A DNA stretch of 64,000 nucleotides from Cydia pomonella (GCF_033807575.1 NC_084726.1:13578001-13642000), one strand, 5' to 3'. Shown: positions 42,333 through 52,239, counted from the stretch's first letter. Notes: generated from the sequence alone by a model not told the origin. Numbers and translations are program-made.

Positions 42333-42690
42333 GTAGTGTTTTTACTTGAAATAAAAATAAATTAAAATGTTTTCTAAAAATAATTTAATTTGTTCTAATA
42401 CTTCTAATGGTAAATTGCTGGTAAATATGTCAGAGAAGACAAATGCGAAGATTTCCGAAGTTCTCTAACAAAATTACTTGAGTATTAGTATTACATTGAA
42501 ACTAGTGTACGTGAGTAATTACTTTATAGAAACTAATGTTTAAACTTAGATTGCGTTTTGTCAAAGATAGGTATCCTAAAGTAAGGCTTTTAGTAAAAGT
42601 TTGTCAATGACATGAAGAACTTCGAAGAGTTTCTCAGCCTTACCACACATTGACATTAGAAATTTAGTTAAAACTGAAACTTTATTTTAA
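42333..42690. other. AT-rich, no gene seen
   Basis: Nothing recognised. Confidence 0.35.
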
Positions 42691-43076
42691 TGTCATAATC
42701 AGCAAACAAGCAGACGATCCATCTGATGGGAAGCGGTCATCGTCGCCCACGGACATAAGCAACGGCATAGGAGCCACTTAAGCGTAATCGACCCTTGAGA
42801 ACTGTAAATACCCGCTTCTTGAAGAATCCCATACCGCAGCGCAAAGGAAATGCCTCAGGAGGTAACTCATTTCACATTCTACACGTTCTGGGAAGAAATT
42901 AGCGAGATACCAGCTTGTTTTGGTGTGACATGTATCTAAGAAGTGGGAATGAGCTTTGCTCCTTTGGCGGGAGATGCGGTGATAAAATCGAGATGATGGC
43001 ACCAATTCCAAAAGAAACTTGAAATGTATTACTCGAGAATTATTAAAGTTTTCGAATATCACCATTGTTACCAATG
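42691..43076 (-). pseudogene. Eroded non-LTR RT C-terminus and 3' end
   Basis: The minus frame 43074-42778 reads SSRFYHRISRQRSKAHSHFL then DTCHTKTSWYLANFFPERV, fitting the xHRxxRxRxxAHPHxxxxxxTRTxRFxxSFxxRTxxLWNSLP region near the end of lepidopteran Jockey/CR1-like polyproteins. A frameshift follows, since the WNSLP and FKxxVNRYL parts are only readable in other frames. Downstream (42700-42765) lies an N1-like tail with AGCAAACAAGCAGACGATCC and CCATCTGATGGGAAGCGGTC. Old and non-functional. Confidence 0.6.
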
Positions 43077-43104
43077 AAATATTCTCTTTTTAAGAATAGC
43101 ACAC

Positions 43105-43258
43105 CATTAAGGATAACTTACGCTAGGACGGTCTGGGTCAGGGCCGAGGCGTTAGACGCTTAATTTTCTATGACGGGTGATCGGTGATCAGGTGGTACTT
43201 TCTATAGAAAACTGAAGGGACCCTGAACCATTCTAGCGTGAGTATCATTTAATATACC
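43105..43258. repeat. MITE, family G
   Basis: TAAGGATAACTTACGCTAGG, ACGGTCTGGGTCAGGGCCGA on the left; GGGACCCTGAACCATTCTAG, CGTGAGTATCATTTA on the right; the centre has ACGGGTGATCGGTGATCAGG. It is an inverted-repeat element shared with 60697-60853 and known in many lepidopteran genomes. Confidence 0.7.
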
Positions 43259-43957
43259 ACCGACAAATCAATACTAACCAACGGTTGGACAATGATTAAA
43301 CTCAGGTTAACTTGTTCAATTAAGACGGCATATTGATCGCCAGTCCGGTGGGACGGCTGACGGGGCTTTAATTGACAGTCAAAAGCGAGTAGTTATAGGC
43401 CGCTGTGCTATTGGAGTCACTTAGGCACCTACACAGGTACTTGATTGAGTGAAATGGAGAATCTAGTCGAAGACAAATCATAATAAAGTGTGTAAATTTA
43501 ATAAGGGCAAACCTTTAAACGATAGATGAAACCATGAAAAATTACAGGAAAATACATTCTATTAATCACTTACTGAGGTTTGCAGCACGTTTGTGTATAA
43601 CACCAATAATTGTTTGTGCCTTATTGCGATAATTTTCTAGTAAATGTAAATACATCAGCTTGATATAGGTCAAGTTTGAGGGTTAAAAAGGGTTCATTGT
43701 ATTGGAAACTATGTTATGCTGACCTCATATTAGGGGTTAATCTTAAATCCGCGCCGGGTTCAAATACCGGGAACCAAGATTCAGCAGATGGGTCATAAGC
43801 TTGTTAACATTATTGTTTGCTTATTCCTTGACAAAGGGGTTTGTTTACATGTTGAAGATGACTGTTTGCTTTATGAATGACGGTGGCGCCGCCCTGGCGG
43901 GTATTATAGAATACATTAGTTATCAGATATTTGTCAGTTAGCCCTGACTCGTACATC
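43259..43957. other. No gene seen
   Basis: A B-box-like phrase (GCGCCGGGTTCAAATACCGG at 43752-43771) hints at another eroded SINE. Otherwise unassigned. Confidence 0.4.
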
Positions 43958-44395
43958 TTAACCAGTGGGGTGGCTCAGCTTTACTTACATCATGTCCAGA
44001 GGCCGTGAGTTCAAGTCTCACCCAAGACAGTATTTTTTCCACTTTTAAATTTATTCTAAGCTTAATAGCATCGTTCGCAGACGTTTCTTACTTACTTACT
44101 TACTCCGTTGGCTCGGCGACCCAAAATGAGACTTAGCCTCCGACACAAGACAGCGCCACTTTTCGCGGTCCTGTGCGACCTCTCGCCAATTGTCGACTCG
44201 AAGCTCGCGCAGATCCGCCTCCACCATGTCGCTCCAGCGATACCTAGGGCGTCCGATAGGACGTCCTCCTGCTAGGCGACCCAGGTACGCTCTTTTTACG
44301 TTCCGATCTTCGTCCATTCTCTCAAGGTGGCCCAACTAACGGACTCTGTGGGCTTTACTTTCTAGACGTTTCTGCTTGTTAAAAATTAATTTACT
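43958..44395 (+). mobile_element. tRNA-derived SINE, family S2, split by an RTE-like insertion
   Basis: TGGGGTGGCTCAGCTTTACT (A-box region), CCGTGAGTTCAAGTCTCACC (B box), body TTTCCACTTTTAAATTTATT with CTAAGCTTAATAGCATCGTT, then CGCAGACGTTTCT. The body resumes at 44374 (GCTTGTTAAAAATTAATTTA) after the insertion. AGACGTTTCT is present on both sides (44079-44088, 44364-44373). The uninterrupted order is seen at 52.37-52.44 kb. Confidence 0.8.
44089..44363 (-). mobile_element. RTE-like retrotransposon end inserted in SINE S2
   Basis: A 275-bp minus-strand insertion with a (TACT)n tail at its left and a 10-bp target duplication, AGACGTTTCT. The minus frame reads GHLERMDEDRNVKRAYLG, GGRPIGRPRYRWSDMVEADL, RELRVDNWREVAQDREKWRC then AKSHFG: the intact C-terminal motif of RTE-like polyproteins, ending SQRSK just before the tail. 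5'-truncated; RT core absent. The clean duplication suggests a fairly recent event. Confidence 0.88.
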
Positions 44396-44562
44396 CAAGT
44401 ACTCCTCTGGCGCAGTGACCCAAAGTGTGTCTTAGCCTCCAACACGACTGCTCGCCACTGATCCCGGTCCCTGTGCAGTTTCTCGGCAGTCTTCAATCTG
44501 GAGCTCGCGCAGATCAGTGTCCACCATATCCGCCCATCGATACCAAGGTCAGCTCAGCATTG
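44396..44562 (-). pseudogene. RTE-like RT C-terminal fragment, older
   Basis: In reverse: GGTATCGATGGGCGGATATG (R-Y-R-W-A-D-M region), GATCTGCGCGAGCTCCAG, then GTGTTGGAGGCTAAGACACA. The reading gives LHRDRDQWRAVVLEAKTHFG with several frame breaks upstream. It is a separate, more diverged copy of the family next door, not part of the 275-bp insertion. Confidence 0.6.
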
Positions 44563-44814
44563 CTACGAGCAATCGTTAAGGTTGGCAAAGATTGGATTTT
44601 GACAGCAGTAAACGGCTGTAAAGGATAGTGCCATACATTAGAAAGGGGCAGCATGATTCGTCCCTGAATCGTTGTCAAACTTCGATTTCGTATGAAGTGT
44701 CATTTCTGTACGGTAGTACTTTTATTTATTCTGTGTCTTAACTATGCAATGAACTATCGCCCGTGGTATCTCCAAACAGGTACGACCTTCAAACTTTGAA
44801 GAAGAGAGGGTACT
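44563..44814. other. Unassigned
   Basis: Nothing recognised. Confidence 0.3.
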
Positions 44815-44936
44815 CTGATATTAAAAGTCGGCAACGCACTTGCAACCTCTCTGGTGTTGCAGGTGTCCAGGGCGACGGTATTGTAACCATCAGACGATTC
44901 GTTTACCTCCCATGTAATAAAATAGCTATCAAACAG
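44815..44936 (+). mobile_element. Non-LTR 3' end, N1-like
   Basis: ATTAAAAGTCGGCAACGCAC, TTGCAACCTCTCTGGTGTTG, CAGGTGTCCAGGGCGACGGT then CATCAGACGATTCGTTTACC, in plus orientation. It is a distinct subfamily of the N1 tail (GCGACGGTATTGTAACC in place of TACGGTGACTGCTTACC). Confidence 0.6.
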
Positions 44937-44974
44937 TGTGAAGATGTCATGAAAGTTGAATTTTTCACACGTTG

Positions 44975-45070
44975 TGCGTGTATATACAAAGTTGCATTAC
45001 AATCCAACACGTAGTTTTAAAATGAGTACGAAGCCCCGTTTGTATGAAAAAGTGACATTCGGCCTAGCTT
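44975..45070 (-). repeat. Dispersed repeat H
   Basis: In reverse: TTTCATACAAACGGGGCTTC, ATTTTAAAACTACGTGTTGG, ATTGTAATGCAACTTTGTAT. It is also present in plus orientation at 56605-56735. Confidence 0.65.
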
Positions 45071-45384
45071 GCTGTGGATTCTTAATTTCTCATATTGTTT
45101 TTATATTATTCAATAACAGTTTAATCTTCACATCAAAGAGCTTCCCCTTAAGCTCTGCCGTAACAGCTTTAGCCACAGCACCTTAATGACCGCGATATTC
45201 GACTTAAGCTAACGTTCTCGCTGAAGCTTATCGATATAAAGTGGTGTTCGAATTGCTTTTACAAGGCAAAGCTTTGACGCTAATGGAACACGGGACCTTG
45301 GTGAAAGCTCGGCCAATTACACAATTTGATAGAGTTTTGAGTTCGTTATTATTAAAACAGGCATTCGGTTTGTTTGTTTTATTT

Positions 45385-45560
45385 TCTTCTTCAACTTCAA
45401 CATTTATTCAGCAAATAGGCCACAAGGGCACTTTTACATGTCAACATGGAATTTACATACAAACAGAAACAAGCACATCAACAATTATAAAATACATTGA
45501 AAATATTAATGCAAAATAAAGTATTATTGTTTAAAGAAATAGTAAGTATAATATTATTAT
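45385..45560 (-). mobile_element. Non-LTR 3' end (TGGCCTATTTGCTGAATAAA type)
   Basis: In reverse the piece at 45440-45395 reads AAGTGCCCTTGTGGCCTATT then TGCTGAATAAATGTTGAAGT, matching the terminus at 818-910. Upstream UTR is A/T-rich with no readable coding region. The 92-codon plus ORF across it is accidental. Confidence 0.6.
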
Positions 45561-45784
45561 TACTTAGAGATGTATAAAGTCTCTCGAATTACAAAAAAAA
45601 CTAAAATAATAATAATAAAAAACACAAACAGATACAAAAATACATTCTAAAATTATTTAGAGGCGTAAATATCTCTAAATGTCAGAACTAAATGTTTTTT
45701 ATCAAATTACCTCTAAGAGTCAAAATTCAGTATAATTGAAACATTCATTACGATAAATTAAACTAAAAATACCGGAGTAATCTC
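45561..45784. other. AT-rich, unassigned
   Basis: This may be more 3' UTR of the preceding element; no marker. Confidence 0.3.
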
Positions 45785-45952
45785 CATAAGGCCTAGTTTA
45801 CCCACTGGGCTGGAAGGACAGATGGCAGTCGCTTTCGTAAAAACTATAACCTACGCCAATTTTAGGAATTCGTTGTCAAGCGGACCCCAGGCTCCCTTGA
45901 GCCGTGTGGCGGGACAACGCAATGCGAGGAAGAAGATTATTAAAACAAGAAT
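45785..45952 (+). mobile_element. Non-LTR 3' UTR fragment, family N3
   Basis: TAAGGCCTAGTTTACCCACT, GGCTGGAAGGACAGATGGCA, GTCGCTTTCGTAAAAAC, CCTACGCCAATTTTAGGAAT and TTGTCAAGCGGACCCC, closing GCGGGACAACGCAATGCGAG. It aligns with 42181-42332. Confidence 0.65.
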
Positions 45953-45954
45953 TG

Positions 45955-46110
45955 TCGACGTCGACTAATACTCATCGACATTCTAACAACCCGAAACACA
46001 ATAAGTTGCGTTGTTTTATCAGTTATCACAGAGTTCCCATGGCCATCTCCTGTCTCCATCATCAGACATCATCATCAGATGGAGATCAGCTCCATGTCAT
46101 CATACTATTT
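45955..46110 (-). repeat. Dispersed repeat related to the satellite monomer, second copy
   Basis: In reverse: ATGATGACATGGAGCTGATC, GATGATGGAGACAGGAGATG, GCCATGGGAACTCTGTGATA, AAACAACGCAACTTATTGTG, TTTCGGGTTGTTAGAATGTC then GATGAGTATTAGT. It resembles the satellite over most of a monomer: GATGGAGTCAGGAG, GAACTC, GTGTTTGGGCTCAATAGA and GACGAGCACCAT fall in the same order. Confidence 0.7.
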
Positions 46111-46245
46111 AACGACCTGTATGGCATAGTAAACCCAGCCTATGAAGTCGTTAGTCCCGGGTTCAAATCCAGGGAAGGGCATTTATTTGTCTAATGAGCA
46201 CAGATATTTGTTCCTGACTCACGAAGTACTCTCGGGAAGTGGATC
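46111..46245 (+). mobile_element. tRNA-derived SINE, family S1, 5' part
   Basis: AACGACCTGTATGGCATAGT, CCAGCCTATGAAGTCGTTAG, TCCCGGGTTCAAATCCAGGG (B box), TTGTCTAATGAGCACAGATA then TTTGTTCCTGACTC. The rest of the body is missing. It abuts the previous repeat exactly. Confidence 0.75.
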
Positions 46246-46639
46246 AATTTTAGCTTCCAAGATTTGACCCACAATAACTAACATACATATTTATGTATGT
46301 TAGTTATTGTAACAACAGAGCAAGTTAAACAAAAGCTAGTAAAAACATAGTACAGCTAAGTTAGGAATATTGTTTTTATCTTGCCCAGGTTGAAAGACAG
46401 CCTGTATGTTTTACGAATAATTCTATTTGCCCGAAGCGTAACGTATTCGTAAAAAACCCTCCATTTTCCTTCTCGATGTTTTCCTATTTTCATATGTATT
46501 TCACAAACAAATTCGCAAAATCACATTGGTAAGGTAAACAGCGTAAAAAGCTAAACGAATATGTACAAAACAATTGTGAAGAGACTTATGTATACAGAGA
46601 GGCGGATTCGACATTTACATTCTGGTGTAAAAATGATCT
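46246..46639. other. No gene seen
   Basis: A short palindrome of ACATACATA/TATGTATGT type at 46282-46310. Otherwise nothing. Confidence 0.4.
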
Positions 46640-46852
46640 CATTTTGTGATATTTTGCCCGTGCGTCTCGCTCGCATCGATTCATGTAAGAACAAGTGCAA
46701 ATAAAGTGTACGCGCAAATATGTTACAGCTAAATGACACCATTTTGATATCGGAATGGAAGTTCGAATAGCACTGCAATATTCTGCCGCAAGAGTGCAGC
46801 ACTACCACATATTGTAAACCATAGAGTAACTTATACATACTATACCTCAAAC
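46640..46852 (-). repeat. Dispersed repeat shared with 2.49-2.62 kb
   Basis: In reverse: GTATAAGTTACTCTATGGTT, GTGGTAGTGCTGCACTCTTG, CGGCAGAATATTGCAGTGC then ATATCAAAATGGTGTCATT and GCGCGTACACTTTATTTGCA. Longer than the 2.5-kb copy. A 113-codon minus ORF (46551-46892) overlies it and is not called. Confidence 0.5.
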
Positions 46853-47454
46853 AGTTTTTTGAAAAGTTTTCACTATGACATTTATGCATCAAGGCGGTTT
46901 GCTTCGCGCGAAATCGAAAACGATACGAAAACGCGAAAATCGAAATTTCGTTATCTGCCTTTTTATCGCCCGAATATGCAAGAATATGCTAGAGGCGCCC
47001 CCACACAGAGTTTTGCGTAATATCCCCTATTGGACGGTGGCTGCCAGAACAAGAAAGTAAAATCGAGTATCTAAATAAATTCATAGAATAAAAATTACCG
47101 ATATATATTGTAAGTATTTTTTTACTACGTTTATGTACTGAAGTTTTCGGAATTCAAAAACTGCTCATACATTCAGAATTTTTGCTTTCACATTCGTCTG
47201 GAGCCATATATTATTTACCAACTTGAACTTGGGTTTTGATTTTAATTTGATATAACCTTGAAGATCGCTCGCTGATTGGTGCATGCAAAATGAAGTGATA
47301 GTCGTGCGTGAGATGCGTGCCAAAGCTCGGAACCGGTTCATAAAATACCGATAAATACCGGTTTATTTCGGTTTTCCTCCGAACTTTTATAAGAACGCGA
47401 ACGTTCTAAGAACTTTATTGTAACCTAATATATAATAAATGGGGTTGGAATTAT
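46853..47454. other. No gene seen
   Basis: 46900-47060 is less AT-rich (GTTTGCTTCGCGCGAAATCG) and has an incidental 61-codon ORF. No family recognised. Confidence 0.4.
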
Positions 47455-47612
47455 TCTCCTCTCTGCGAGTGCGGCGAGGAAGAGCAGACCACTGATTATG
47501 TCTTCCGACGCTGTCGCCTTCACTCGTATTCTGGACCAGCTGAAGATCTGGAGTCAGTCACGCCTGAGTTGGTTACCTGGCTTGGCGACCTCAAAGCTAT
47601 ATTTTGATTGCC
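47455..47612 (+). pseudogene. Retrotransposon polyprotein C-terminus with CxC...C motif
   Basis: The plus frame reads PLCECGEEEQTTDYVFRRCR then LHSYSGPAEDLESVTPELVT and WLGDLKAIF with a stop at about 47605. A CxCGxxEQTxxHVxxxCxxH motif of this type ends several R1/Jockey-group polyproteins; the usual His is replaced by Tyr (TTDYV). No RT or RNase H core remains. Confidence 0.65.
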
Positions 47613-47684
47613 TTCTTTATGCATGCCATACGATTAATAATAATTGTAACCTAAAAAAACGGTTTAAACTAATAACTAACTAAC

Positions 47685-48125
47685 TATTGTGGCGCAGTGA
47701 TCCAAAGAGGGTCTTGGTCTCCAAAACGAGAGAACGCCACCTGTCCCGATCCTGTGCCACTTACTGCCAGTTATCGGCTTTGAGTTGGCACAGATCCGCC
47801 TGTACACTGTCGCTCCAGCGGTATCTGGGCCGACCCACTGGACGGCGACCAGTCGGTCGTCCCAAATAAGCTCTCTTAACACCTCGATCCTCACCTATTC
47901 CCAGTATATGGCCGAACCAGCGAAGTCTGTGGCATTTTGTTTCGCCGATGATATTGGGTTCGGCCACTAACTCCTCGATTTCGGCATTCTTACGGATCCT
48001 CCAGGTGCCGTCATCTCTCTTGATAGGTCCCAGGATCTTCCGTAACACCTTTCTTTCCGCTACCAGGAGCTGACTCTCTTCTTTCAGTCTTAGTGTTCAA
48101 GCCTCGCAGCCATACATAAGGATTG
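47685..48125 (-). pseudogene. RTE-like RT C-terminal fragment, longest of the set
   Basis: The minus frame from 48048 gives RKILGPIKRDDGTWRIRKNA, EIEELVAEPNIIGETKCHRL, RWFGHILGIGEDRGVKRAYL, GRPTGRRPVGRPRYRWSDSV then QADLCQLKADNWQ, the RxxLRWFGHxxRMxEDRxVKRAYLGRP block of RTE-like polyproteins. Upstream, 48060-48125 keeps further matching sequence (LKTKEESQLLVAERK-like, broken). The frame fails at the NWQ/AQDR point. The (AGTT)n tail lies at 47676-47690. No RT palm remains. Confidence 0.8.
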
Positions 48126-48925
48126 GTCTTATCTTATTTCTCTAAACCGATTAATTTGATAAGAACTGTTTCATGAAAACCAGTTTGAAAAAACGGTTTT
48201 TCGAAGGAAACTGAAATTAAAAGGCACATGGTAACGGTTTGGAAATTTGACCGGTTTCCGAGCCTTGATGCGCACCAATCACCAAAACGTTCACAAGAGA
48301 TCATGGTCGTATCGAAACCGTAACAATTCACTACATTTGAATCGGGCTCCTGTTATTCTGAAAGGGTAAATGTGTATATTTGTGTGACACTTACGTCATT
48401 TAGCTATGTGATACCTTCGCCAATTACTCGAGGTAATATTGAAGTAACAAATAAGGTAAATCGATTTCCTTAAGACTGAAAGCGCTTTGAATGTCTCTCA
48501 TTTGGTGACAGGAAGCGCTGAGATTTTAGGGTTGAATGAAAAGCTGAAGCGTTTATCAAAATTTTAAAATCCCAATTAAATGGGATAAGGGCAAGCGAAT
48601 GATGACATTTTTAAAAATAAATTGAAGTCATTTTGAGGGTTTGTCTGTCTGTGTCATGTTTTTATTCAGTTGCGAGAGTTTTCCAGTGCAATAATGAATT
48701 GTTTTTATTCTGATATATTATGTGTCGTAAATTATTTAAATTAAATTTGACTTTCCATTATTTTGTGTTTTTATCTTGTTCTGAAAGTTTTTTTAAATTA
48801 AAATCATCTTCATCATCATCATTTATATTCAATAACAATGTTTGAAAAATCTTAAATCTAGGCATATGCATACAAAAAATATATCAAAAATAAACATCAT
48901 AAAAATAAATAATAAAACGAATTCA
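48126..48925. other. No gene seen
   Basis: AT-rich; a short (CATCAT) run at 48810-48822. Nothing else recognised. Confidence 0.4.
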
Positions 48926-49382
48926 AATAAATAACTCCCTTTGGTCGTGTTTTAATTTATCGCCACTTTATTCGAATTTCCTACTTTTCGCACATGTATC
49001 GTATACCGTTTTACAGTGCATTTGGCCCTTTAAATTTTCGAAATTGATTTATTTTATTTCAGGTAAACATCTGTAAATTGGGTACAGCTAATAAGTCAAA
49101 GCGTTCCAAATATTAATACATATCAACATAGTTAGGTATTTTGCTAATTATCGCACAGTGTGGTAAAGTAGCACCATATGTACTGTAAATAATTTAACAC
49201 TACTACTAGTACGGGAATAAGCACTTTCCGTGCCTATGTAAAACATTTAAACTGCCATATGTACTGTAAAACGTTGTACAATACACGTCGAAATAGGTAA
49301 TTCGCAACTCGTATCGATTTAAGTTTATCTCCACTCAATGCGAATTTCCTACTTTTCGCACTTGTATCTTAATTTACTATAA
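48926..49382. repeat. Two related dispersed repeat units
   Basis: GCGAATTTCCTACTTTTCGC preceded by CCACT occurs at 49331-49360, and a relative, TTCGAATTTCCTACTTTTCG, at 48972-48991. ATATGTACTGTAAA occurs at 49177 and 49257. These words belong to a familiar lepidopteran palindromic repeat (CGTGTTTTAATTTATCGCCA, TACTGTAAAACGTTGTACAA). The arrangement suggests two partial copies. Confidence 0.5.
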
Positions 49383-49624
49383 CATACTTCATTTTATTTC
49401 AGTATACTCATACGTATAAAATATGAGATCGCTTTCATGTTTTACCTTGCACCAGACACCAACCAGGAGCAGGGATAAGGAGCTCTGATTCCGTAAAATG
49501 TCATTGATTTTGTATTGAGAGTCATTTGGCAAAACGGGCTTGCTAAATATAGAGACAAACTTTTTTTTTAGGATCACCATTTTATACTAGTAAAGAGACA
49601 TCATGGCCGTCATAATTAGCGCAT

Positions 49625-49870
49625 AAAACACGTGGACAGTGGGCGGGGCACATTGCGAGAATGACGAGGCTGGACAAGACGAGTCCTTGAATGGAGGGCC
49701 AGAGCGGACACCCGGGGGAGCGGTAGACTACGGCAGCGCTGGGTGGACGACATCCGACAACACGGAGGTCGGACTGGATGAATCGGGCACAAGATCGAAG
49801 GGAGTGGAAGAAGAGGGAAGAGGCCTACATCCAAGACTGGATCACGAAAAGGCCACCATGATGATGAAAG
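49625..49870 (+). pseudogene. RTE/R4-like RT C-terminus (LEWRAR...RWVDDIR)
   Basis: The plus-strand frame used by the family reads WTRRVLEWRARADTRGSGRL then RQRWVDDIRQHGGRTGWIGH, GSGRRGKRPTSK and TGSRKG, with frame slips: in intact relatives the order is GHIAR, TRRVLEWRPR, RWxDDI, AQDRxxW, AYIQDW. The 85-codon frame starting at 49639 is a shifted reading. Old and truncated; nothing upstream remains. Confidence 0.7.
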
Positions 49871-50094
49871 TATACTTTGGTAAAAAAACAGGGTAGGGTT
49901 TTTGGTGTGTGTAAGACGACCAGGCTAATTTATTAAACCAATAAGAAAAAAGACAGGACGCTCTGCACAAGGAATTTCGCACATTGACCCGCCTCGCCCT
50001 ATCTCTGTCGCACGCGCGTAATTATGGCGGTTGACGGCGGTCAATGGAATTGAGGGAACGGTACAGCAATTATTATTATTCAGTCAATTCAAAT

Positions 50095-50482
50095 TCCTCC
50101 TGATAAGCGTACATATTTTTATTATTTTAAAAATTTGTATAGGTACATATAGATCCTTTATTATAAAACACAGATACATAAATATGGCACAGGGTAGGCA
50201 GTACCAAGGCAAACTTATCCCTTTAAACCTTGTGCAAGTCTTATTTGTTAGTTTTGGCAATATAGCATTTAATTTCATTTTTTGCTTGTATATATTGGAT
50301 ATACGCAGAACTTGATGTAGAAATTTTTCTTTATTAAAAAAAAAAAATACAAAAAAAAAAAAAATACAAAAAATAATAACTGTAGCGCAAACACAAACGA
50401 AGAAAACCGCGCACAAAGTTTGTATGGAAAGAGCTTGCCCTACCTTTCGCAAAAAGGGATCTCTTCCAGATAATGTTTCTAG
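50095..50482 (-). mobile_element. Retroelement 3' end, family N2
   Basis: In reverse from 50482: GGAAGAGATCCCTTTTTGCG, AAAGGTAGGGCAAGCTCTTT, a (T)n-rich segment, and CTTGGTACTGCCTACCCTGT, ending TTTTATAATAAAGGATCTAT. The A-runs at 50336-50365 in plus are internal. Both ORFs here (50031 plus, 50084 minus) are incidental. Confidence 0.55.
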
Positions 50483-51030
50483 AAAAATAGAATACTTGCC
50501 TACTTACATCTACTACACTAGGTATAAGTTTTAATTAAACTGTCTCATCCCATATAAAAATATCCTGTTTATTATTATTTTAATCTGTATAAATAATAAA
50601 TTATATAATTTGTAATAATCAAGGTTTTATCTAAATAAAGCTAAATCTTAATAAATTTCACATAACCCTACAAAATTAAACATCAACATCCATAATTATA
50701 CATTCAAAGCGTTTAAGTCCAAGTTGAAACTCATTACTTAACCTCTTACCAGCAAAGGTTGTCCAAATCCGTGATAAATCTCATAATTCCGTCAAAGCGA
50801 GCAAATAGGTCGCTATGTCCCCTGGGCAACCGGTAAAAGCGTCGCCATATCTCATTATCTAATAGCAAACATTCCCGGGTTTAATGGCTTCATTGACTGG
50901 ACTATTAAGGTGTCGTTCCGATTCAGACTGCACCAGCATTACTGAAGCAGTATTGCAGTTGACTGCATTTCTCAACCTAGCAAAATTTAAGCTCGTCACA
51001 GAAGGAGCGATAATACTTATATATTAAGTA
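50483..51030. other. No gene seen
   Basis: AT-rich unique sequence. Confidence 0.4.
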
Positions 51031-51482
51031 CGAGTACCCGGGCGACCGAGCTTTGCTCGGTTATAACTATTTATTGTAATATGGTGGTGTATAGGTGATA
51101 ATCTTAACTACATTTTTTCACTAAATTAAACTTGTCTAAAACAATAAAAATTAAAAAAAAATATATAAACTTGAACATATAAAAAAAAAAACAAAAGTTA
51201 GTCACCGGGCGAGATTCGAACCCGTAACACTCGTTTCTAGCCGTCCGCGTCTTAATCCGCTGGACCAGACGGACAGTGGCCGGCAACACGAAATTAGCGA
51301 CCATATTCTGCGTCGAAAGAAAAACGCATGAAAACTCGAAAACACGCGTTTTCCCAAACATAAGACTAATCTAAATAGATCAATTGTTTACTCCCAAAAG
51401 CCCCCATATACCAAATTTCAGCAAAATCATTAGAGCCGTTTCCGAGATCACAGAAATTTATATTTCGTCACTTCATTTTTCA
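51031..51482. mobile_element. SINE-like element with degenerate tRNA region
   Basis: CCGGGCGACCGAGCTTTGCT at 51039-51058 and CATATACCAAATTTCAGCAA, TCATTAGAGCCGTTTCCGAG at 51406-51450 are phrases from lepidopteran RTE/SINE ends. Between them, on the minus strand, is a tRNA-like part: CCGTCTGGTCCAGCGGATTA (A box) and TTACGGGTTCGAATCTCGCC (B box). The anticodon arm does not fold properly, so I do not call a tRNA gene. Confidence 0.55.
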
Positions 51483-51689
51483 GATATAATTTTATATTAA
51501 CCATGTAGTTTCCCTATTGTACAGATAGCATCGCACACATTTAAGAGTAGCTATTTTGATTAAAACTGTGAAAAACAACTTTCGCCCACTTCCGCTTACT
51601 GGTTACCTGCGTGCGGCGACCGCTGCGCTCTTCATTCTTTATTTGTTAAAAGTTCTTTATTCGTTTAAAGGTATAAGATATACCGTAAA

Positions 51690-51818
51690 GGGGGCCACTG
51701 ATTATCAGTCCGCCAGACGGTAATCGGCCTGTCAGTGACAACAAAAAGTTGACAGTTCCGAACAACTGACAGGCCGATAACGTGCGGCGGACTGTTAATC
51801 AGTGGGCTCCTTAAGATA
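51690..51818. repeat. MITE, family D, uninterrupted
   Basis: GGCCACTGATTATCAGTCCG, CCAGACGGTAATCGGCCTGT, then CAACTGACAGGCCGATAACG, TGCGGCGGACTGTTAATCAG and TGGGCTCCTTA. The inverted repeats cover nearly the whole element and are bordered by TA. Compare the interrupted copy at 25466-25710. Confidence 0.82.
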
Positions 51819-52239
51819 CGGACAACCGACAGATATCTTATAGTATAGTATAGCTTGGCATCACACAAATATCGATATCAAAATATATCGCTGTCTTTCT
51901 AGCACCTACTTACATTGTATGAGAGACGAAATATACCAAATTTATCGTAATATATCGAGCGATATCGGAAGGTATCGTAAGATGCCTTGCTACATGTTCC
52001 ATATTATCGCGTCGTCTGTCACGGGCTTTATATTGCGCAAAATTTATAACCTTAAACGCAAAATCTCGCAAAATTGTATTGTGATCTGTCGCCATACCCA
52101 AGCTATTTGAGAAATATTATTATATTAAAAATCTAAAAAAAACAGCTCTGCATTCGAATTCGTTGAAAAACAAACTTGTTTCATACCTGAGGACACAAAT
52201 AAAATTGTTTTAGCGGAAATATATTAACTTGTGTTATAT
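51819..52239. other. No gene seen
   Basis: Rich in ATATCG words (51880-51980), with mutually overlapping chance ORFs on both strands. Possibly a palindromic repeat, not resolved. Confidence 0.35.

Noticed and set aside
43958..44035. Functional tRNA gene
   Set aside because: Continues into the SINE S2 body and lacks a closed acceptor stem.
46551..46892. 113-codon minus ORF
   Set aside because: Overlies a dispersed repeat also present at 2.5 kb; no domain seen.
50031..50452. Overlapping ORFs of 94 and 122 codons
   Set aside because: AT-rich 3' UTR of a retroelement; the Phe/Val-rich peptides come from A/T runs.
51195..51285. Functional tRNA gene on minus strand
   Set aside because: A and B boxes are present but the anticodon stem does not pair; it lies inside a SINE-like element.
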